DNA of 64,000 bases, from assembly GCA_023105745.1 (NCBI GenBank), contig JALGQZ010000008.1, positions 44,079,618 to 44,143,617 of the forward strand, read 5' to 3'. This DNA comes from Austropuccinia psidii (taxonomy: Eukaryota; Basidiomycota; Pucciniomycetes; Pucciniales; Sphaerophragmiaceae). Under the pieces are notes generated by a model. That model made no database searches. It was not told the origin of the DNA and was given only the letters and a program-made list of their open reading frames with translations. The position numbers were made by a program, and so were the translations under genes. Of this stretch, positions 49,134 to 59,917 are shown piece after piece. Position 1 is the stretch's first letter, and each line of letters starts with the position of its first letter.

Positions 49134-49577
49134 TAAACAAAGCTATAAATATTATGTCATTTTTGGATAGTACATCAAAAATAACCTACGTTAGACCCAT
49201 AGGGTGTTACAACCAAAAATGACCATTTCTAGTGTTTTTGGAAGATTTAAGAATATAACAGTAAAATTGCACAATTGAAATATTTTCATTAATTTTTTTT
49301 GAATTGTTAAATATAACATTAAATTTCAAGTTGCATGAGGTTTATGCAGACTTACACAAATTTAGTGAAAGTTGAGGTGTTGTTTATATTCACTAAATTA
49401 GCTAAGGATTATCCACACAGGCTGTAAATCCTGTTTGGGATCAAGTCAAATAGGCTTAAAGCCATTGTATGGTTTTAAATAGGTAAAAGGGAAAAATCTA
49501 TGCAAAAAGGTGGGACAAAGGAAAAAGGGAAAAATCTATGCAAAAAGGTGGGACAAAGGAAAAAGGGAAAAAAGAGC
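49134..49577. other. Spacer with a 38-bp tandem repeat
   Basis: There is no gene. Two copies of a 38-bp unit plus the start of a third lie at 49489-49573 (unit starting GGGAAAAATCTATGC). The Copia element begins just after. Confidence 0.75.
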
Positions 49578-49582
49578 CAGGG

Positions 49583-51852
49583 TATTGATTCAGTTAAAAA
49601 ATATGTAATTAGTTAATTTGTTTTTAGTTGTAATTCCAAATAATCTGTATTGATTCTAATGATATATGTAATTACAAAGGATAAATAGACTAATATCATT
49701 ATGAATATAATTTTTTGATCTCCCCTTTTGAGATTAAAATAAGTATACCTTGAAATGAGAATAAAAAAATAAATTGAGTCAATTTAGTAAGAATAAAAGT
49801 TGCAAAGAAGGATCTCCCCTGACGGCAATGTGCTCCAATGTGTAATGTTAAGATTTAAATAGTAGGCTTTACAGTTCATGTATCATTAGATTGGGGTTCA
49901 TGTGAGCCTTGAGGTATATCTTACATACTAAAATAGGCCACAACTAATATTAAAATAAATTCTGAACTAGGCATGAACCATCAGTCATGCATATATCCAA
50001 AATTTCTCATTTTTTATTGAAGAAAAGATGAATAGTTTTTTTTGAGTAAGTAGATCAATTGAGTTAAGGCCAGATTTGTATTCTAAAAAAAACACCTAGG
50101 GTAGCTCCAAAGAGTGAATAAGCTTAAATTAACTAATATGGAAAATACTTCAACACCACATAAAAGAATTAAGAAATTTTTTTTTCTCAATTTCACAGAA
50201 AAAAATGGGAAGGTGAGAAATCACATGTTACATATACACTGATGATAGTGGTATGCATGATTATGGCACTTACAATTACAGTATTCTTACATAAAGGTTT
50301 GGTACACATATAGTAGATATCAGTCTTTAAGCCTGAATTACTATTTTTGATGTGGAAATAGCTAAGGGGGACAAAAGACATTACAGAGAGCCGGGGTACC
50401 CAACTTTGGAGGCCTCTGAGGTTTAGATAGCTCTAAATCTTGGATCCATGGATTATCATTTCCCAGTCAGTATACCAAGACCTTTTGGGAATTTGGTTAA
50501 CAATTTAAAGTCCCATTAAAACACAAGAAAATAGCAAAGAAGCTGCTATTTTGACATGACAAGGAGGTAGTGAGCAACTCTGACTCCTGTAGACATGTAT
50601 GTTACTATGTATTTTTCACTGATAAAGGTTTAAGGATTAATTAAAACCCTTTTTGGACTAGTATCTATGAATTTACCTCATATAAACCAGCTATTACTGT
50701 GCTATTTGCAATTCTACATAGGAATAAGGTAAAAACTTCAAAAATTCATTAAAAATACAATTCTTAATGGATATCATTAAAGGCTTCAGGACCAATGGAA
50801 AAAAAATGAAACATATAAAAACACAAATTAATTATGAATTCATAATTAAAATTAAAAGTTTTACTTACAGTCCATTTTTGATGATTCCACATGAAACACT
50901 GAATCTTCAAAAAGTCACAGAAAATATAATATGTGATGGAAATTCCAAGAAAATTAAAATATTAATGATTATTTTAAAATAGAAGAATATTGACAGTTGT
51001 TAATCCTTTATTTCTTAGCCATAAATGGGTTGGTGATAATGTGAATTGACTTAATTAAGTAATTATGATAATATTACATGACAACAAGTGATGTAACCAA
51101 TTAACCAAAGAGGATTAATGGTTTCTCATCCCCTGGTCTGTCAGTTTTCTCTTTGGAACACTTCTGTGAGCTGTTTTTGACTTAAAAGAGGCTTAATCTC
51201 ACTGTTTTTTTGAAAATCATGTGTTTATTCAATCATGTCTTGTGTACCAACAAGTAAGTATTAGTTGATTTTTTTATTAATTGTTTTAAATATTTCAAAA
51301 TAAATCAGAAAGATTTTAAATATTAGAAATATACTATTTCCAATAGTTTGTAGCTATTATAATGTTGTATTATTGCTATAAAACAATTTTGATCTTTTAA
51401 ATGCACTATTGATTGATCAAAAAAACTATACCAGTTCATTTCAAGCCATCATTGGAGTATTAGTGGGTGTTTTCACTTGATACTTGCAGTTTTTCCCTGT
51501 TAATAGTTTTATTCAAGGATTATATTTATTATTATTCTTGCAAAAGATAATTATAAATTAAAATAATTTTATATTATTTTAATAAGAAGTTTTATTATCA
51601 ATACTTCTTGTAATTGATTCTAGTAGACAATTACTTCTTACTGTTATAATTACTAGTAGTGTACAAAAAGTAAAAGAAATAACTGAGAAATTAATTATTT
51701 AATCGTGGTTATAATATATTTATCTATTATATTTCATAGTAATCTTAATTAATAATAATATTATCAATAGTTTCATAGAAACATCTTAAATTTCAGGTGT
51801 TAGGTTTAAGAATACTCTAAGGTTTATTTTTATTATTAAGAGAATCATAACA
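49583..51852 (-). repeat. 3' LTR of the Copia element, split by a solo LTR
   Basis: Outside the insertion (49901-51795) it aligns with 56532-57008. Shared blocks are TTCTAATGATATATGTAATT, TTTTTTGATCTCCCCTTTT, CCAATGTGTAATGTTAAGAT and the end AAGAGAATCATAACA. A purine tract (minus strand, GTCATGGAGGGGAG) lies directly inside its right edge. Confidence 0.88.
49901..51790 (+). repeat. Solo LTR of family B inside the Copia LTR
   Basis: This 1890-bp sequence starts TGTGAGCCTTGAGG and ends ACATCTTAAA. It is the reverse complement of the element B LTRs over its whole length (for example the AGCAGCTTATTTGC region and the GTTTCATAGAAACATCTTA end). The flanks GTTCA and TTTCA match at four of five bases. 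No internal region remains, so LTR-LTR recombination probably removed it. Confidence 0.9.
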
Positions 51853-51868
51853 CTCCCCTCCATGACTT
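51853..51868 (-). promoter_or_regulatory. Polypurine tract of the Copia element
   Basis: Minus strand AAGTCATGGAGGGGAG lies directly before TGTTATGATTC, the start of the 3' LTR. Confidence 0.7.
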
Positions 51869-53155
51869 GTAACATCTACCTTGTGAGATCTTAGCAGAGA
51901 TCAAAATTGAATGACTTTTAGGGGCCCCAGTGGCTTCATGAGAATATCAGCCATTTGATCATGTGTTAATACCGAGAATAGTGAGATTTTCTTCTTTGTG
52001 ATGTATTCATTAACAATATGAAATTTCTAGATTATGTGTTTAGTCTGTTTTTGACTAGCAATATCTACTGCAATTTTGATTGATGTTCTCTTGTCAGAGT
52101 AGAGCATGGGGATGTTAACCCCAAGTATTGGATATAAAAACTGGGTAATCCATAGACATTCTTGTGCCAAAAAGGACAGGGAAATGTATCTGGCTTTACA
52201 TGCGGACAAGGCAATTGTTTTATGGTGCTTTGATTTCCAGGACTTAGGGTTCCTGTTATGGAGGAAAAAAACATGTGAAGAGTGATCCTGCCACAGGGTC
52301 TCTTTGAGGTGAAGAGGGCCTGGAACTTAGTGAACAGAATTTCTTATGGAGGGTTCAAAGGGAATACTCAAAAGATAAGAGAAAACAGATAAAGGATAGA
52401 ATTTCACTGCTTTAACCTTTTCAGAAAAGAGAAAAGATTAATATGGATATGACCACCAGGACTCTACTTAAAAGGTGAGGGAAGGCTAAGACTGACTTAA
52501 GAATTAATAAAACAATACCTCTTGAGTGAGAAATAAAATAATACTAATAATAAATCAGATATTTCAATTAACTGGGGGAAAACTGCCAGATGGGTTAAAG
52601 GGAGCTGGTATATGTGAAAAAATGCTAGCCTGGAGCTTGAGTACTGAGAAACCATGACTGTATGTTGGGGGAATCTGTATTTGTACTGTAAACCTGTATT
52701 GGTGTATCAAATACAGGTCTTGAACCTGCATTGAGGACAGGTCTGTATTGTGCTGCTTTGAGTTTTGCAGCTGTATTTGGTGGATCTCCAATGAAGCCCC
52801 CTTGCTGATCAGGTGTTGTAAGATCTTCACTTAGTAATTATTGGTAATTCCCTGCCTGTCTTCATGGATGTGACAGATCCCCTTCACCTCCCCAATTAGC
52901 ATCAACATAACACTCAAATTTGGAAACATTTCTCAAGTTTCTAATCAAAACTCCAGTTATTTTAGTCAAGTGTAAATATTCTATCAGGTATTCTAGCACC
53001 TTCCAATGAAGTGGTGTTGTACCCAACAAGAAATGAGCAAGATATTTCATGGCATAAGTGATATCAGGGCATGAGCCCTGCGCATCATATAGTAACATAC
53101 CAATGCGTTTGAGATATGGAATATCCATTTCTTTAGAAGCCCCTGATTGCAATTT
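51869..53155 (-). pseudogene. Copia RNase H region, split by a solo LTR
   Basis: The upstream half ends at YVDANWGGEGD (53155-52876) after PDITYAMKYLAHFLLGT. The downstream half resumes at 52283 with a Ser/His stretch and the block SACKARYISLSFLAQECLW (about 52205-52150), and ends with SLFSVLTHDQMADILMKPL near 51920. The solo family-D LTR and one copy of GATCC separate the halves; without them the reading frame is continuous across the join. A stop near 52027 interrupts the end. These blocks are the usual C-terminus of Copia pol (VDADWGGD and TAEAEYIALS positions). Confidence 0.82.
52289..52875 (-). repeat. Solo family-D LTR inside Copia RNase H
   Basis: This 587-bp sequence is bounded by TGCCACAG and GTGACA in plus orientation and flanked by exact GATCC duplications (52284-52288 and 52876-52880). 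Its reverse complement aligns with the LTR at 47625-48368. It is shorter, so the family has length variants. Confidence 0.9.
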
Positions 53156-54034
53156 ATAGTTAAGAGGAAGTGGTGATTTGGCGGCAATGTTTCTGGGGAA
53201 TAGACTGATAAGCTTCTGAGTTAGATATGGTTGAGAAATGTATATCTCTTCAGGTCAATTTTTAATGGACAGGCCCACAAGAATTGTTATCTTTTTTTCC
53301 CATCTTATTTTCAGCTTCATGCTAATTGCCATAGCTATTTCTTCAATAAATTGAGGTGAAGATGTGGTCAAGGCAACATAATCAACATGGATCCAAAAAA
53401 GTTCATTACCAAAAGAAGACAAATATGCATACATGCTTAAGTCTTCTCTTTTGGCTGAAATAAAATAACCTCAAGAATAATAGTCAAATTATGCCTGTTT
53501 CTTCCCATACAGTTCCTTTTTCAAGCTCAGGGCTTTTCCCCACTCAATATTCATACCTTGTGGGGGTCAAATAGAAACATGCATATTTGTTAAGCTATGC
53601 AATAATGCTACCTTGACATCAAAGGTGCAAATCATCCACTTCTGAGTTATGGAAATAGAAAACAAAATACATAAGGCACTAAAGGTTGGAGTTGGTGCAA
53701 ATGTCTCTTCAAAATTGATACCTTTAGTCTGCCAAAATTGTTGTGCCACTAGCCGAGCCTTGTATTGTAATGGCACTATTTTGTGTGAAAACAACCACCG
53801 CATGCTGAAAAGGTAGGACATGTTCCAACTCTGAAAGGAATCCTTGAGGCTGATAATGTAAAATACTTTCTTGTCATCCATGCTGTGTAGCTCATCACTG
53901 ATTTCTGTAAACCAGTTATCCTTCTCTGGAAAAAGTGTCACATCTTTAAAAGCTCTGGGAGTAATAAGGGAGGTGTCGGAGTGAATGTTCATTGATGCAC
54001 TCAGTGTATCCTTTTTCTCCATTTCCATTATCAT
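53156..54034 (-). pseudogene. Copia reverse transcriptase, broken
   Basis: The start is readable at 54034-53567: QYKARLVAQQFWQTKGINFEE is followed by TFAPTPTFSALCILF and DVKVALLHS. Further down, the active-site box reads HVDY (near 53385) in place of YVDD. Stops and frame changes lie near 53560 and 53255. The YKARLVA and ETFAP blocks are signature Copia RT motifs. Confidence 0.85.
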
Positions 54035-54099
54035 AGAGTCATCAAAAAAGGTCTAAATCTTGTATTGAGGAGACATTCCTGCTCCCATAAAAAATTCCC

Positions 54100-55240
54100 T
54101 CATAAAATTTCATGCTTGATCACTTCATTAATAAATTGACTTTCTCAGGAATACAGAAGATCCACCCTATAGAATCAGGTGCAACACCCATGTGATAACC
54201 TACAATGTCCCTTGGGCTTAGATATTTTTTATGTAATGGATTAAAAACATAAGATTTTTCCCCACAAACATGCAATAAGGCAAGTGTTGGTTTCAGTCCA
54301 CTGACAATTTCATAAGGAGTTTTGGTTGAATCAGCATGTATCACCTTGTTCGAAATTAAGGAAGCATGCTTAAAAGTAAAAGAACATAGATTCTTGGGGT
54401 TATTGGAAGAAATGAGAGGAGTTTGAGAAATATCAAGAATAAATCAATTCGCTCCACCCATCCATTGTGGTGTTGTTTTTAAGGAATAGATGTTCCATGG
54501 GTGAGGACCTGCTTTTTCAAAAAAGATGATAATACAGAATTTTCGAATTCAGAACCATTATTGGTTCAAATACTCTTGATTTTAAACCCATTTGCCATGG
54601 TGAATTGGGTAATCAAATCAATGAAGTGATTTTTGGAATCCAATTTGTCATGAATTGGAATAGCAACCGCAAGTTGTGAAAAAAATCTTGAATAATTAAG
54701 AAATCTTTCTTGTTTTCATAGCTAGGTGGTAGAGGCCCAATCAGGTCCACAGGCTTTAGGATGTGCTGTTGCAATATAGTTGAAATGAGTCAATGTTATC
54801 TTTTTAACACCAAGAAATAATGAAATATATTGTTAGATGATAGAGGTATTCATGGTGAACCCTGTGCCACTTCATACTTGGAAAAAAGATGGATATTTTG
54901 GATAGATAAATGGCCAAGTTGTTTATTCCATAAAGCACTTGTGTAACCTGAGGTATTATTTGGTCTCGTGTCAGGATTGATTGGCAGAGGATTATCAAGA
55001 AAGATGGGTTTAATGGAAGAATAAGTAGAAATAGATGAAGCAGGAATAATAGGAAAAAGACAGTGGAAATTATGAAAGAAGAAGGGGAAAATGGCATTTC
55101 AATTAAGAAAATTCTTTTGTTGAAAAATAGAAATTCTATGCCATCCTTGGCCAATTGTCCCATAGAAAATATGATTTCTGGGATGGCTTTGAAATACAGG
55201 AGCTTTTTAAGGTTCAAAATAGCATTAAGAGTATACAATT
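54100..55240 (-). pseudogene. Copia integrase region, broken
   Basis: Blocks in order: the pre-integrase region (55238-54804, decayed), VDLIGPLPPSYENK near 54745-54705 (first catalytic Asp), an NGSEF-like stretch near 54550 followed by NGWVERI near 54460 (catalytic Glu region), and the C-terminal segment at 54344-54120 (STKTPYEIVSGLKPTLALLH). Several stops and shifts occur. This matches a Copia DDE integrase. Confidence 0.75.
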
Positions 55241-56521
55241 GGATTGATGAAATGCCATCTACATCAAAATGATGTTAAGACACAACAGACAGTGACATTT
55301 TAGCAGGAAAAAGTTTAGTAAATAAGGAGATATTTCCTACAACTGAATATGTGGTGCCGGAATCCAACAGACCTCCCCCTTTCCTAAATGTATGAAAACC
55401 CCTAGTAATGCCACAGACGGGTTTATTGACTTATTTTTTTGAGGTCGTTTGGCTTTCATTTTAACAGGACAATTGGGAGCCCAGTGGCCAATTCCTCCAC
55501 AATAAAAACATGGATTCCTTGCTGTGAGCCACTTCCTTTTCCAGTCAGGTGATTTATTTTGAATTTAATTGGGAATGATTGGAAGCCTTGGCGAGTTAAA
55601 CTGAGGTTGAATACTTGATTGTCAAGATTATCCTTTTTGAGGGTGGTCCTCAATGAACCGGGAACCATCTATTCCAGAAATTTCCCATGGGGATAATTTT
55701 TCAGAGATGTGTATCCCCTGAACACTATTAGAAATATTGAGAATATCATTTGCTTATGTTTCAATGGAAGGCCTTGTGAGTATCAAGAGTGGTGGTTATC
55801 TTCCCTTGTAGCTGCAGTGCAGTGCAGAAAAGAATAATTGGTAACAGATTTTCAGGGTTGAGGGTTATGACTTGAACTTGAAGTGCATCAAGCCCCCTTG
55901 CACAGAGACATAATGGTTAACAAGATTGGAAGATTGATCTATAGGTACAAATATAGGACAGGCCTTCTAAAGAATTTCCAAAACTCTTTTTCAAGTACTG
56001 ATAAACCATTCTGGAATTCGGCATGTAAAGCTGAGAAACAATCAATTGAAATAGACTTCTGTAAATTATGTTTTGAATGAAGGACAAGGCTACAAGGTTT
56101 TGTTGATAATCGGTGTCCCTTTTTATTCTGTCAAAGTAATTGTAATCACAAAAAAAAACAGCTTTCCCAAGCTTTTATTATTACACAAGACCAGTTATTA
56201 AAATTAGATGCATCAAGATAAAGATTTGGTTGTATCTTTTTGGCGAGAAAAGAGAAACGGTTTGATATTTCAGCTTGTCTTTCAGCCTGAAATAAAATGT
56301 CATTTTCTTGTATTTTCAGAGAGTAGAGGTCAAGGGGGTTAGGAATATCGCTACTGGAAGACATTTCTTCTGGTTGAGAAGGCTGATGATGGAAATAGGT
56401 ATTTTGGCTCATGTAAGGTAAGAATCCACAGCAAATATACAAAAAGAAATCAAAGATAAGCAATTGAAAAATAGAAGGAAGATATAGAAAATAGAGAAAA
56501 TAGAAGCTAAAGAGGTGGGAA
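55241..56521 (-). pseudogene. Copia gag and protease, broken
   Basis: The gag start is seen in 56538-56146 (PNPLDLYSLKIQEND, then LYLDASNFNNWSCVIIKAW, a typical Copia gag opening). A CCHC knuckle CFYCGGIGHWAPNC lies at 55469-55510. The aspartic protease site LLDSGTTYSVVG has its DSG at 55356-55364. Frames shift repeatedly between these blocks, and a stop follows the protease near 55277. Confidence 0.82.
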
Positions 56522-56531
56522 GCCCATAACC
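56522..56531 (-). promoter_or_regulatory. Copia primer-binding site matching initiator tRNA-Met
   Basis: Minus strand GGTTATGGGC directly follows the 5' LTR. Its complement, GCCCATAACC, is the anticodon-loop sequence of eukaryotic initiator tRNA-Met. Drosophila copia is known to prime with a half-molecule of this tRNA at this position. Confidence 0.7.
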
Positions 56532-57008
56532 TATTCATTCATTTTAAAAAGCTGTAATTAATGAATTTATCTTGAGTTTTAATTAAAAATAATATCTATT
56601 TATTCTAATGATATATGTAATTACATAAAACAAATAGAGTAATAAAATCATAGATATAGTTTTTGATTATATTGTAATTTTTTGATCTCCCCTTTTTAGG
56701 TGAAAATAAGTATACCTGAAAATCAAAATAAAAAAATAAGCTGAGTCAATTTAGTAAGAATAAAAAGTTGAAAAGGAGGAGCTACCCTGTTTGGATCAAA
56801 ATAAGCACACCTGAAAATAAAAATAAAAAAATAAATGGATTCAATTTAGTAAGGATAAAAAATTTGCAAAGAAGGAGCTCCCCTGAGGGAGATGTTCTCC
56901 AATGTGTAATGTTAAGATTTATATGGAAGGCTTTACAAGTAATGTATTATTAGATTAGGTTTTACAATATTCTTGGAGTTTCTTTTGATTCTTAAGAGAA
57001 TCATAACA
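56532..57008 (-). repeat. 5' LTR of the Copia element
   Basis: This 477-bp LTR contains an internal tandem duplication of about 95-100 bp (near 56695-56885; unit including CCTGAAAATAAAAATAAAA and AATTTAGTAAGGATAAAAA), which is single in the other LTR. The duplication accounts for the length difference once the solo LTR insertion is removed. Confidence 0.88.
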
Positions 57009-57013
57009 CAGGG

Positions 57014-59004
57014 TGCCCAGCTTTTGGAATGTGAAAGAGCCCAAAAAAGGTTGTACTCCTGAATTGCAGGCCTTTCAACCTTATTTAAACTTTTATATTA
57101 GAATTTAATTGAATATTAAGGTTTAAGCTGGTTTATTCCTCTTTTGGACAGGAAATTCAAGCTTCCAAACAGTAAATCCCTATATTCAGCATTTTAGAAA
57201 GGTTTCAAGAACTGTCAAAACTAAATTAAATTAAAATAAGCTGAAAATTAAATTAAAAAGAATTGAAACTTTATCAAAAGCTAAATTTTGGTATTTATTG
57301 CTAACTTTACATGGAAAAATAGCAATAAGCTCAAAAGCTCATAGAAAGTCCAATTCTCAATGAATTTAATTGAAAATTTTACACACCTTCAGAGCTAATT
57401 TTATCTGTGTATAGATCAAGTTTTAAGTATTTTTTTTTGGTGAGATAATTTTTTATTTAGCATACAAAATAACTCTTCTAATTATTCTTAAAGAAAATCA
57501 AGATTTCCTTAAAAGTTGATGAAAAATGTTATTTAAAAGATTTTTTCTTGAAATTCTCTTTCTAAGTTGATCATGTGATGAGATTCAATATGAAAAAATG
57601 AATTCTATATAAAAGCTTAAAAAAATAAACTTAAATTAGGATTAAAGTTAATTGGAGCCAAGAATAACACTGGTACCTTAAATCCAAATTCAAAATAAGC
57701 TACCTTAAGTTAAGAGCCTTATTTTTATGTATGCTATTTAATTTTCAAGCTGAGGATGCCCTCTATGTCTATTTTTTATCATGAGAGATTCTCTGAAGGC
57801 ATGAAAGTAGCCTTTCAATCACTGTTTTTTGAAATAATCACATCATTCAATTAATAAATTAGACATTTAAAACAGGTAAAGTTTTATTTAATATGAAATT
57901 TTATCATTAAAGTGATTCTTAAGTTATTTTATTCTTTATAAATTTTAAATAAAGATTTAAAATAATAGAATTCATATTAAATTGTTGTAATCATAAATCA
58001 TGTATCTTATACTATAAAAATGTTATGATGATAATCTTTTAAAATTAAATATTTCTCTCAAAATCCTCAAAATGATACTTTATCATTAAAAAGTTGTTTT
58101 ATTCTTTGAAATATTGATTTTTTGGCATGTTTTCAATGCATAGCTTTTTGAAAATTAGTTGAATTTTAAGGGTCATCAAATATTCAATATTAAATTTCCA
58201 TCATGACCGAATATTCAGAATCAAATTTCACCTGCCTTCGAATATTTGAAATTGAATGTTCAAAATTTCAAATATTTGAAAGCGAATTTTCAATTTTCAT
58301 GAACACTTTCATTTATATATAATTAACCATTTTGGGCCTTGGGCCTTTGGTAAAACCATAAAAACCCATTAGCCTAGCCCTTAAGTATTTTTGCCATAAA
58401 TTTTTAAATACACATAAAAAAACACTATGGGCTTTTTGTTTATGAAATAAATGGAATTCATATTTCATAAATGGTTCTGTGAATGCAATTTATGGTATTG
58501 TTAATTCCCTTCAAGCCATTAATTTTATGTATGCATTTTTGATTCCATTAATTTCATTTATATTATTGATAATACCATTCATGTTACTTGTGAAATTGTT
58601 GATGCTATTCATGTTACTTGTGGAATTGTTGATGCTATTCATACCATTTATTGCATTTATCATGAAATTCATGTGATTTATGACATTTTAACAATCATTC
58701 AACCCAATAAGTTTCACAAAAATATAGGCTTCTTGTTTTTGATTCTTGAGATTGAATTCATTTTTTAAAAATAATGATGAAATTCATAAGGGGCAGTTTT
58801 TTGAAAGAAATTATCAGCCAAAAAAATACTAAAAAACACAATGCAATAAATATACGTAAACAGAATTGACAAATTCCTCAAAAAATTTCATTTCCTAAGG
58901 AATTTTTTCTAAAAGGTGTCACTTATATGTTTTTACAAAAAATTATTTGTTGTAAGAAATACACCTAAAAAAATTCAGGTTGCTACTATGCAAACCAAAT
59001 TACA
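57014..59004. other. AT-rich stretch, no gene seen
   Basis: There is no supported coding region. Near 58180-58310 it is dense in GAA/TTC words in both orientations (GAATATTC, ATTTGAAATTGAATGTTC). A short stretch near 58135-58160 resembles, in inverted orientation, the sequence near 62940-62985. Confidence 0.5.
58577..58642. repeat. 30-bp tandem repeat
   Basis: Two full copies and the start of a third of a 30-bp unit (ATTCATGTTACTTGTGAAAT and on) are present. The multiple-of-three length produces a repetitive hydrophobic open frame (58479-58676) with no sign of being a gene. Confidence 0.8.
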
Positions 59005-59437
59005 AATTAATTATAATTAATTTTTATTATTATAATTAATTTTTATTATTATAATTAATTTTCATTATTATAATCAACTTTCATTCATTATAATTAATTT
59101 TCATTATTATAATTGATTTTCATTAATTATAATTAATCAAAATCAATTATAATTAATTATAATTGATGAAATAATTAATTTTCATTTATTAATTATAATT
59201 AATAAAATCAATTATTACTAATTAAAATTAATTAAAATTAAATAAAAGGAATTATAATTAATTTTCATCAATTATAATTAATTTTAATTAATTATAATTA
59301 TATAATTAATTTTAATTAATTATAATTATATAATTAATTTTCATTAATTATAATTAATTTTTATTAATAATTAGTTAATTTTCATTATAATTAATTTTAA
59401 TTAATTTTCATTAATTATAAATAATTATTTATATTTG
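59005..59437. repeat. TTAATTATAA-type minisatellite
   Basis: About 430 bp is built almost only from ATTATAATTAATTTTCATT-like units of variable length. It is almost free of G and C and locally palindromic (TTAATTATAATTAA). Confidence 0.85.
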
Positions 59438-59917
59438 TAGCGGTTATTATTATGCTTGAAATAATCTTTTGGAATAAGTAGATCACCAATAAGTCCCCTT
59501 TCATTTATTTATTTATTATTACAATTGATTAAAAATAATTTAAATTACTAAACAAAAATCAAAAATCACTGAATTTGAATAAACTTTACTAAGAATTTTG
59601 GGCAGAAATTCCCCTTTGTTGGCTATTAAAAGTAAGTACAAATACTGGTCATGGTGTGGGCCCCCACCATGAACAGAGATTATTCTAAATATAATGATAA
59701 AAAAATATTTTTTAGAGATGTGTAATTCATCTAATTTTATAGTGTTATTTCACTGTTTATTGTGCCAGCACTTTCAAAAGACACACTGGGCCTATTGGCC
59801 TGGACAGCTCCTCCTTTGTGGATCAGATGACCCAAGCCCTCAGTTTATCAGTCTCCACAAAATGTTACAGCCTCAAGCCGTCTCTATGCATGTGCACCCA
59901 CATAGAGAGGCAAAGCC

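Larger units (their letters stand above)
49583..57008 (-). mobile_element. Copia-type retrotransposon with two nested solo LTRs
   Basis: This minus-strand element has LTRs at 49583-51852 (interrupted) and 56532-57008, flanked on both sides by CAGGG (49578-49582 and 57009-57013). The order gag, protease, integrase, reverse transcriptase, RNase H is diagnostic of Ty1/Copia. The site after the 5' LTR matches an internal segment of initiator tRNA-Met. All domains carry stops or shifts. A solo family-B LTR lies in the 3' LTR and a solo family-D LTR in RNase H. Confidence 0.93.

Noticed and set aside
58479..58676. 65-codon hydrophobic, repetitive open frame
   Set aside because: It arises from a 30-bp tandem repeat in non-coding AT-rich DNA and has no supporting features.
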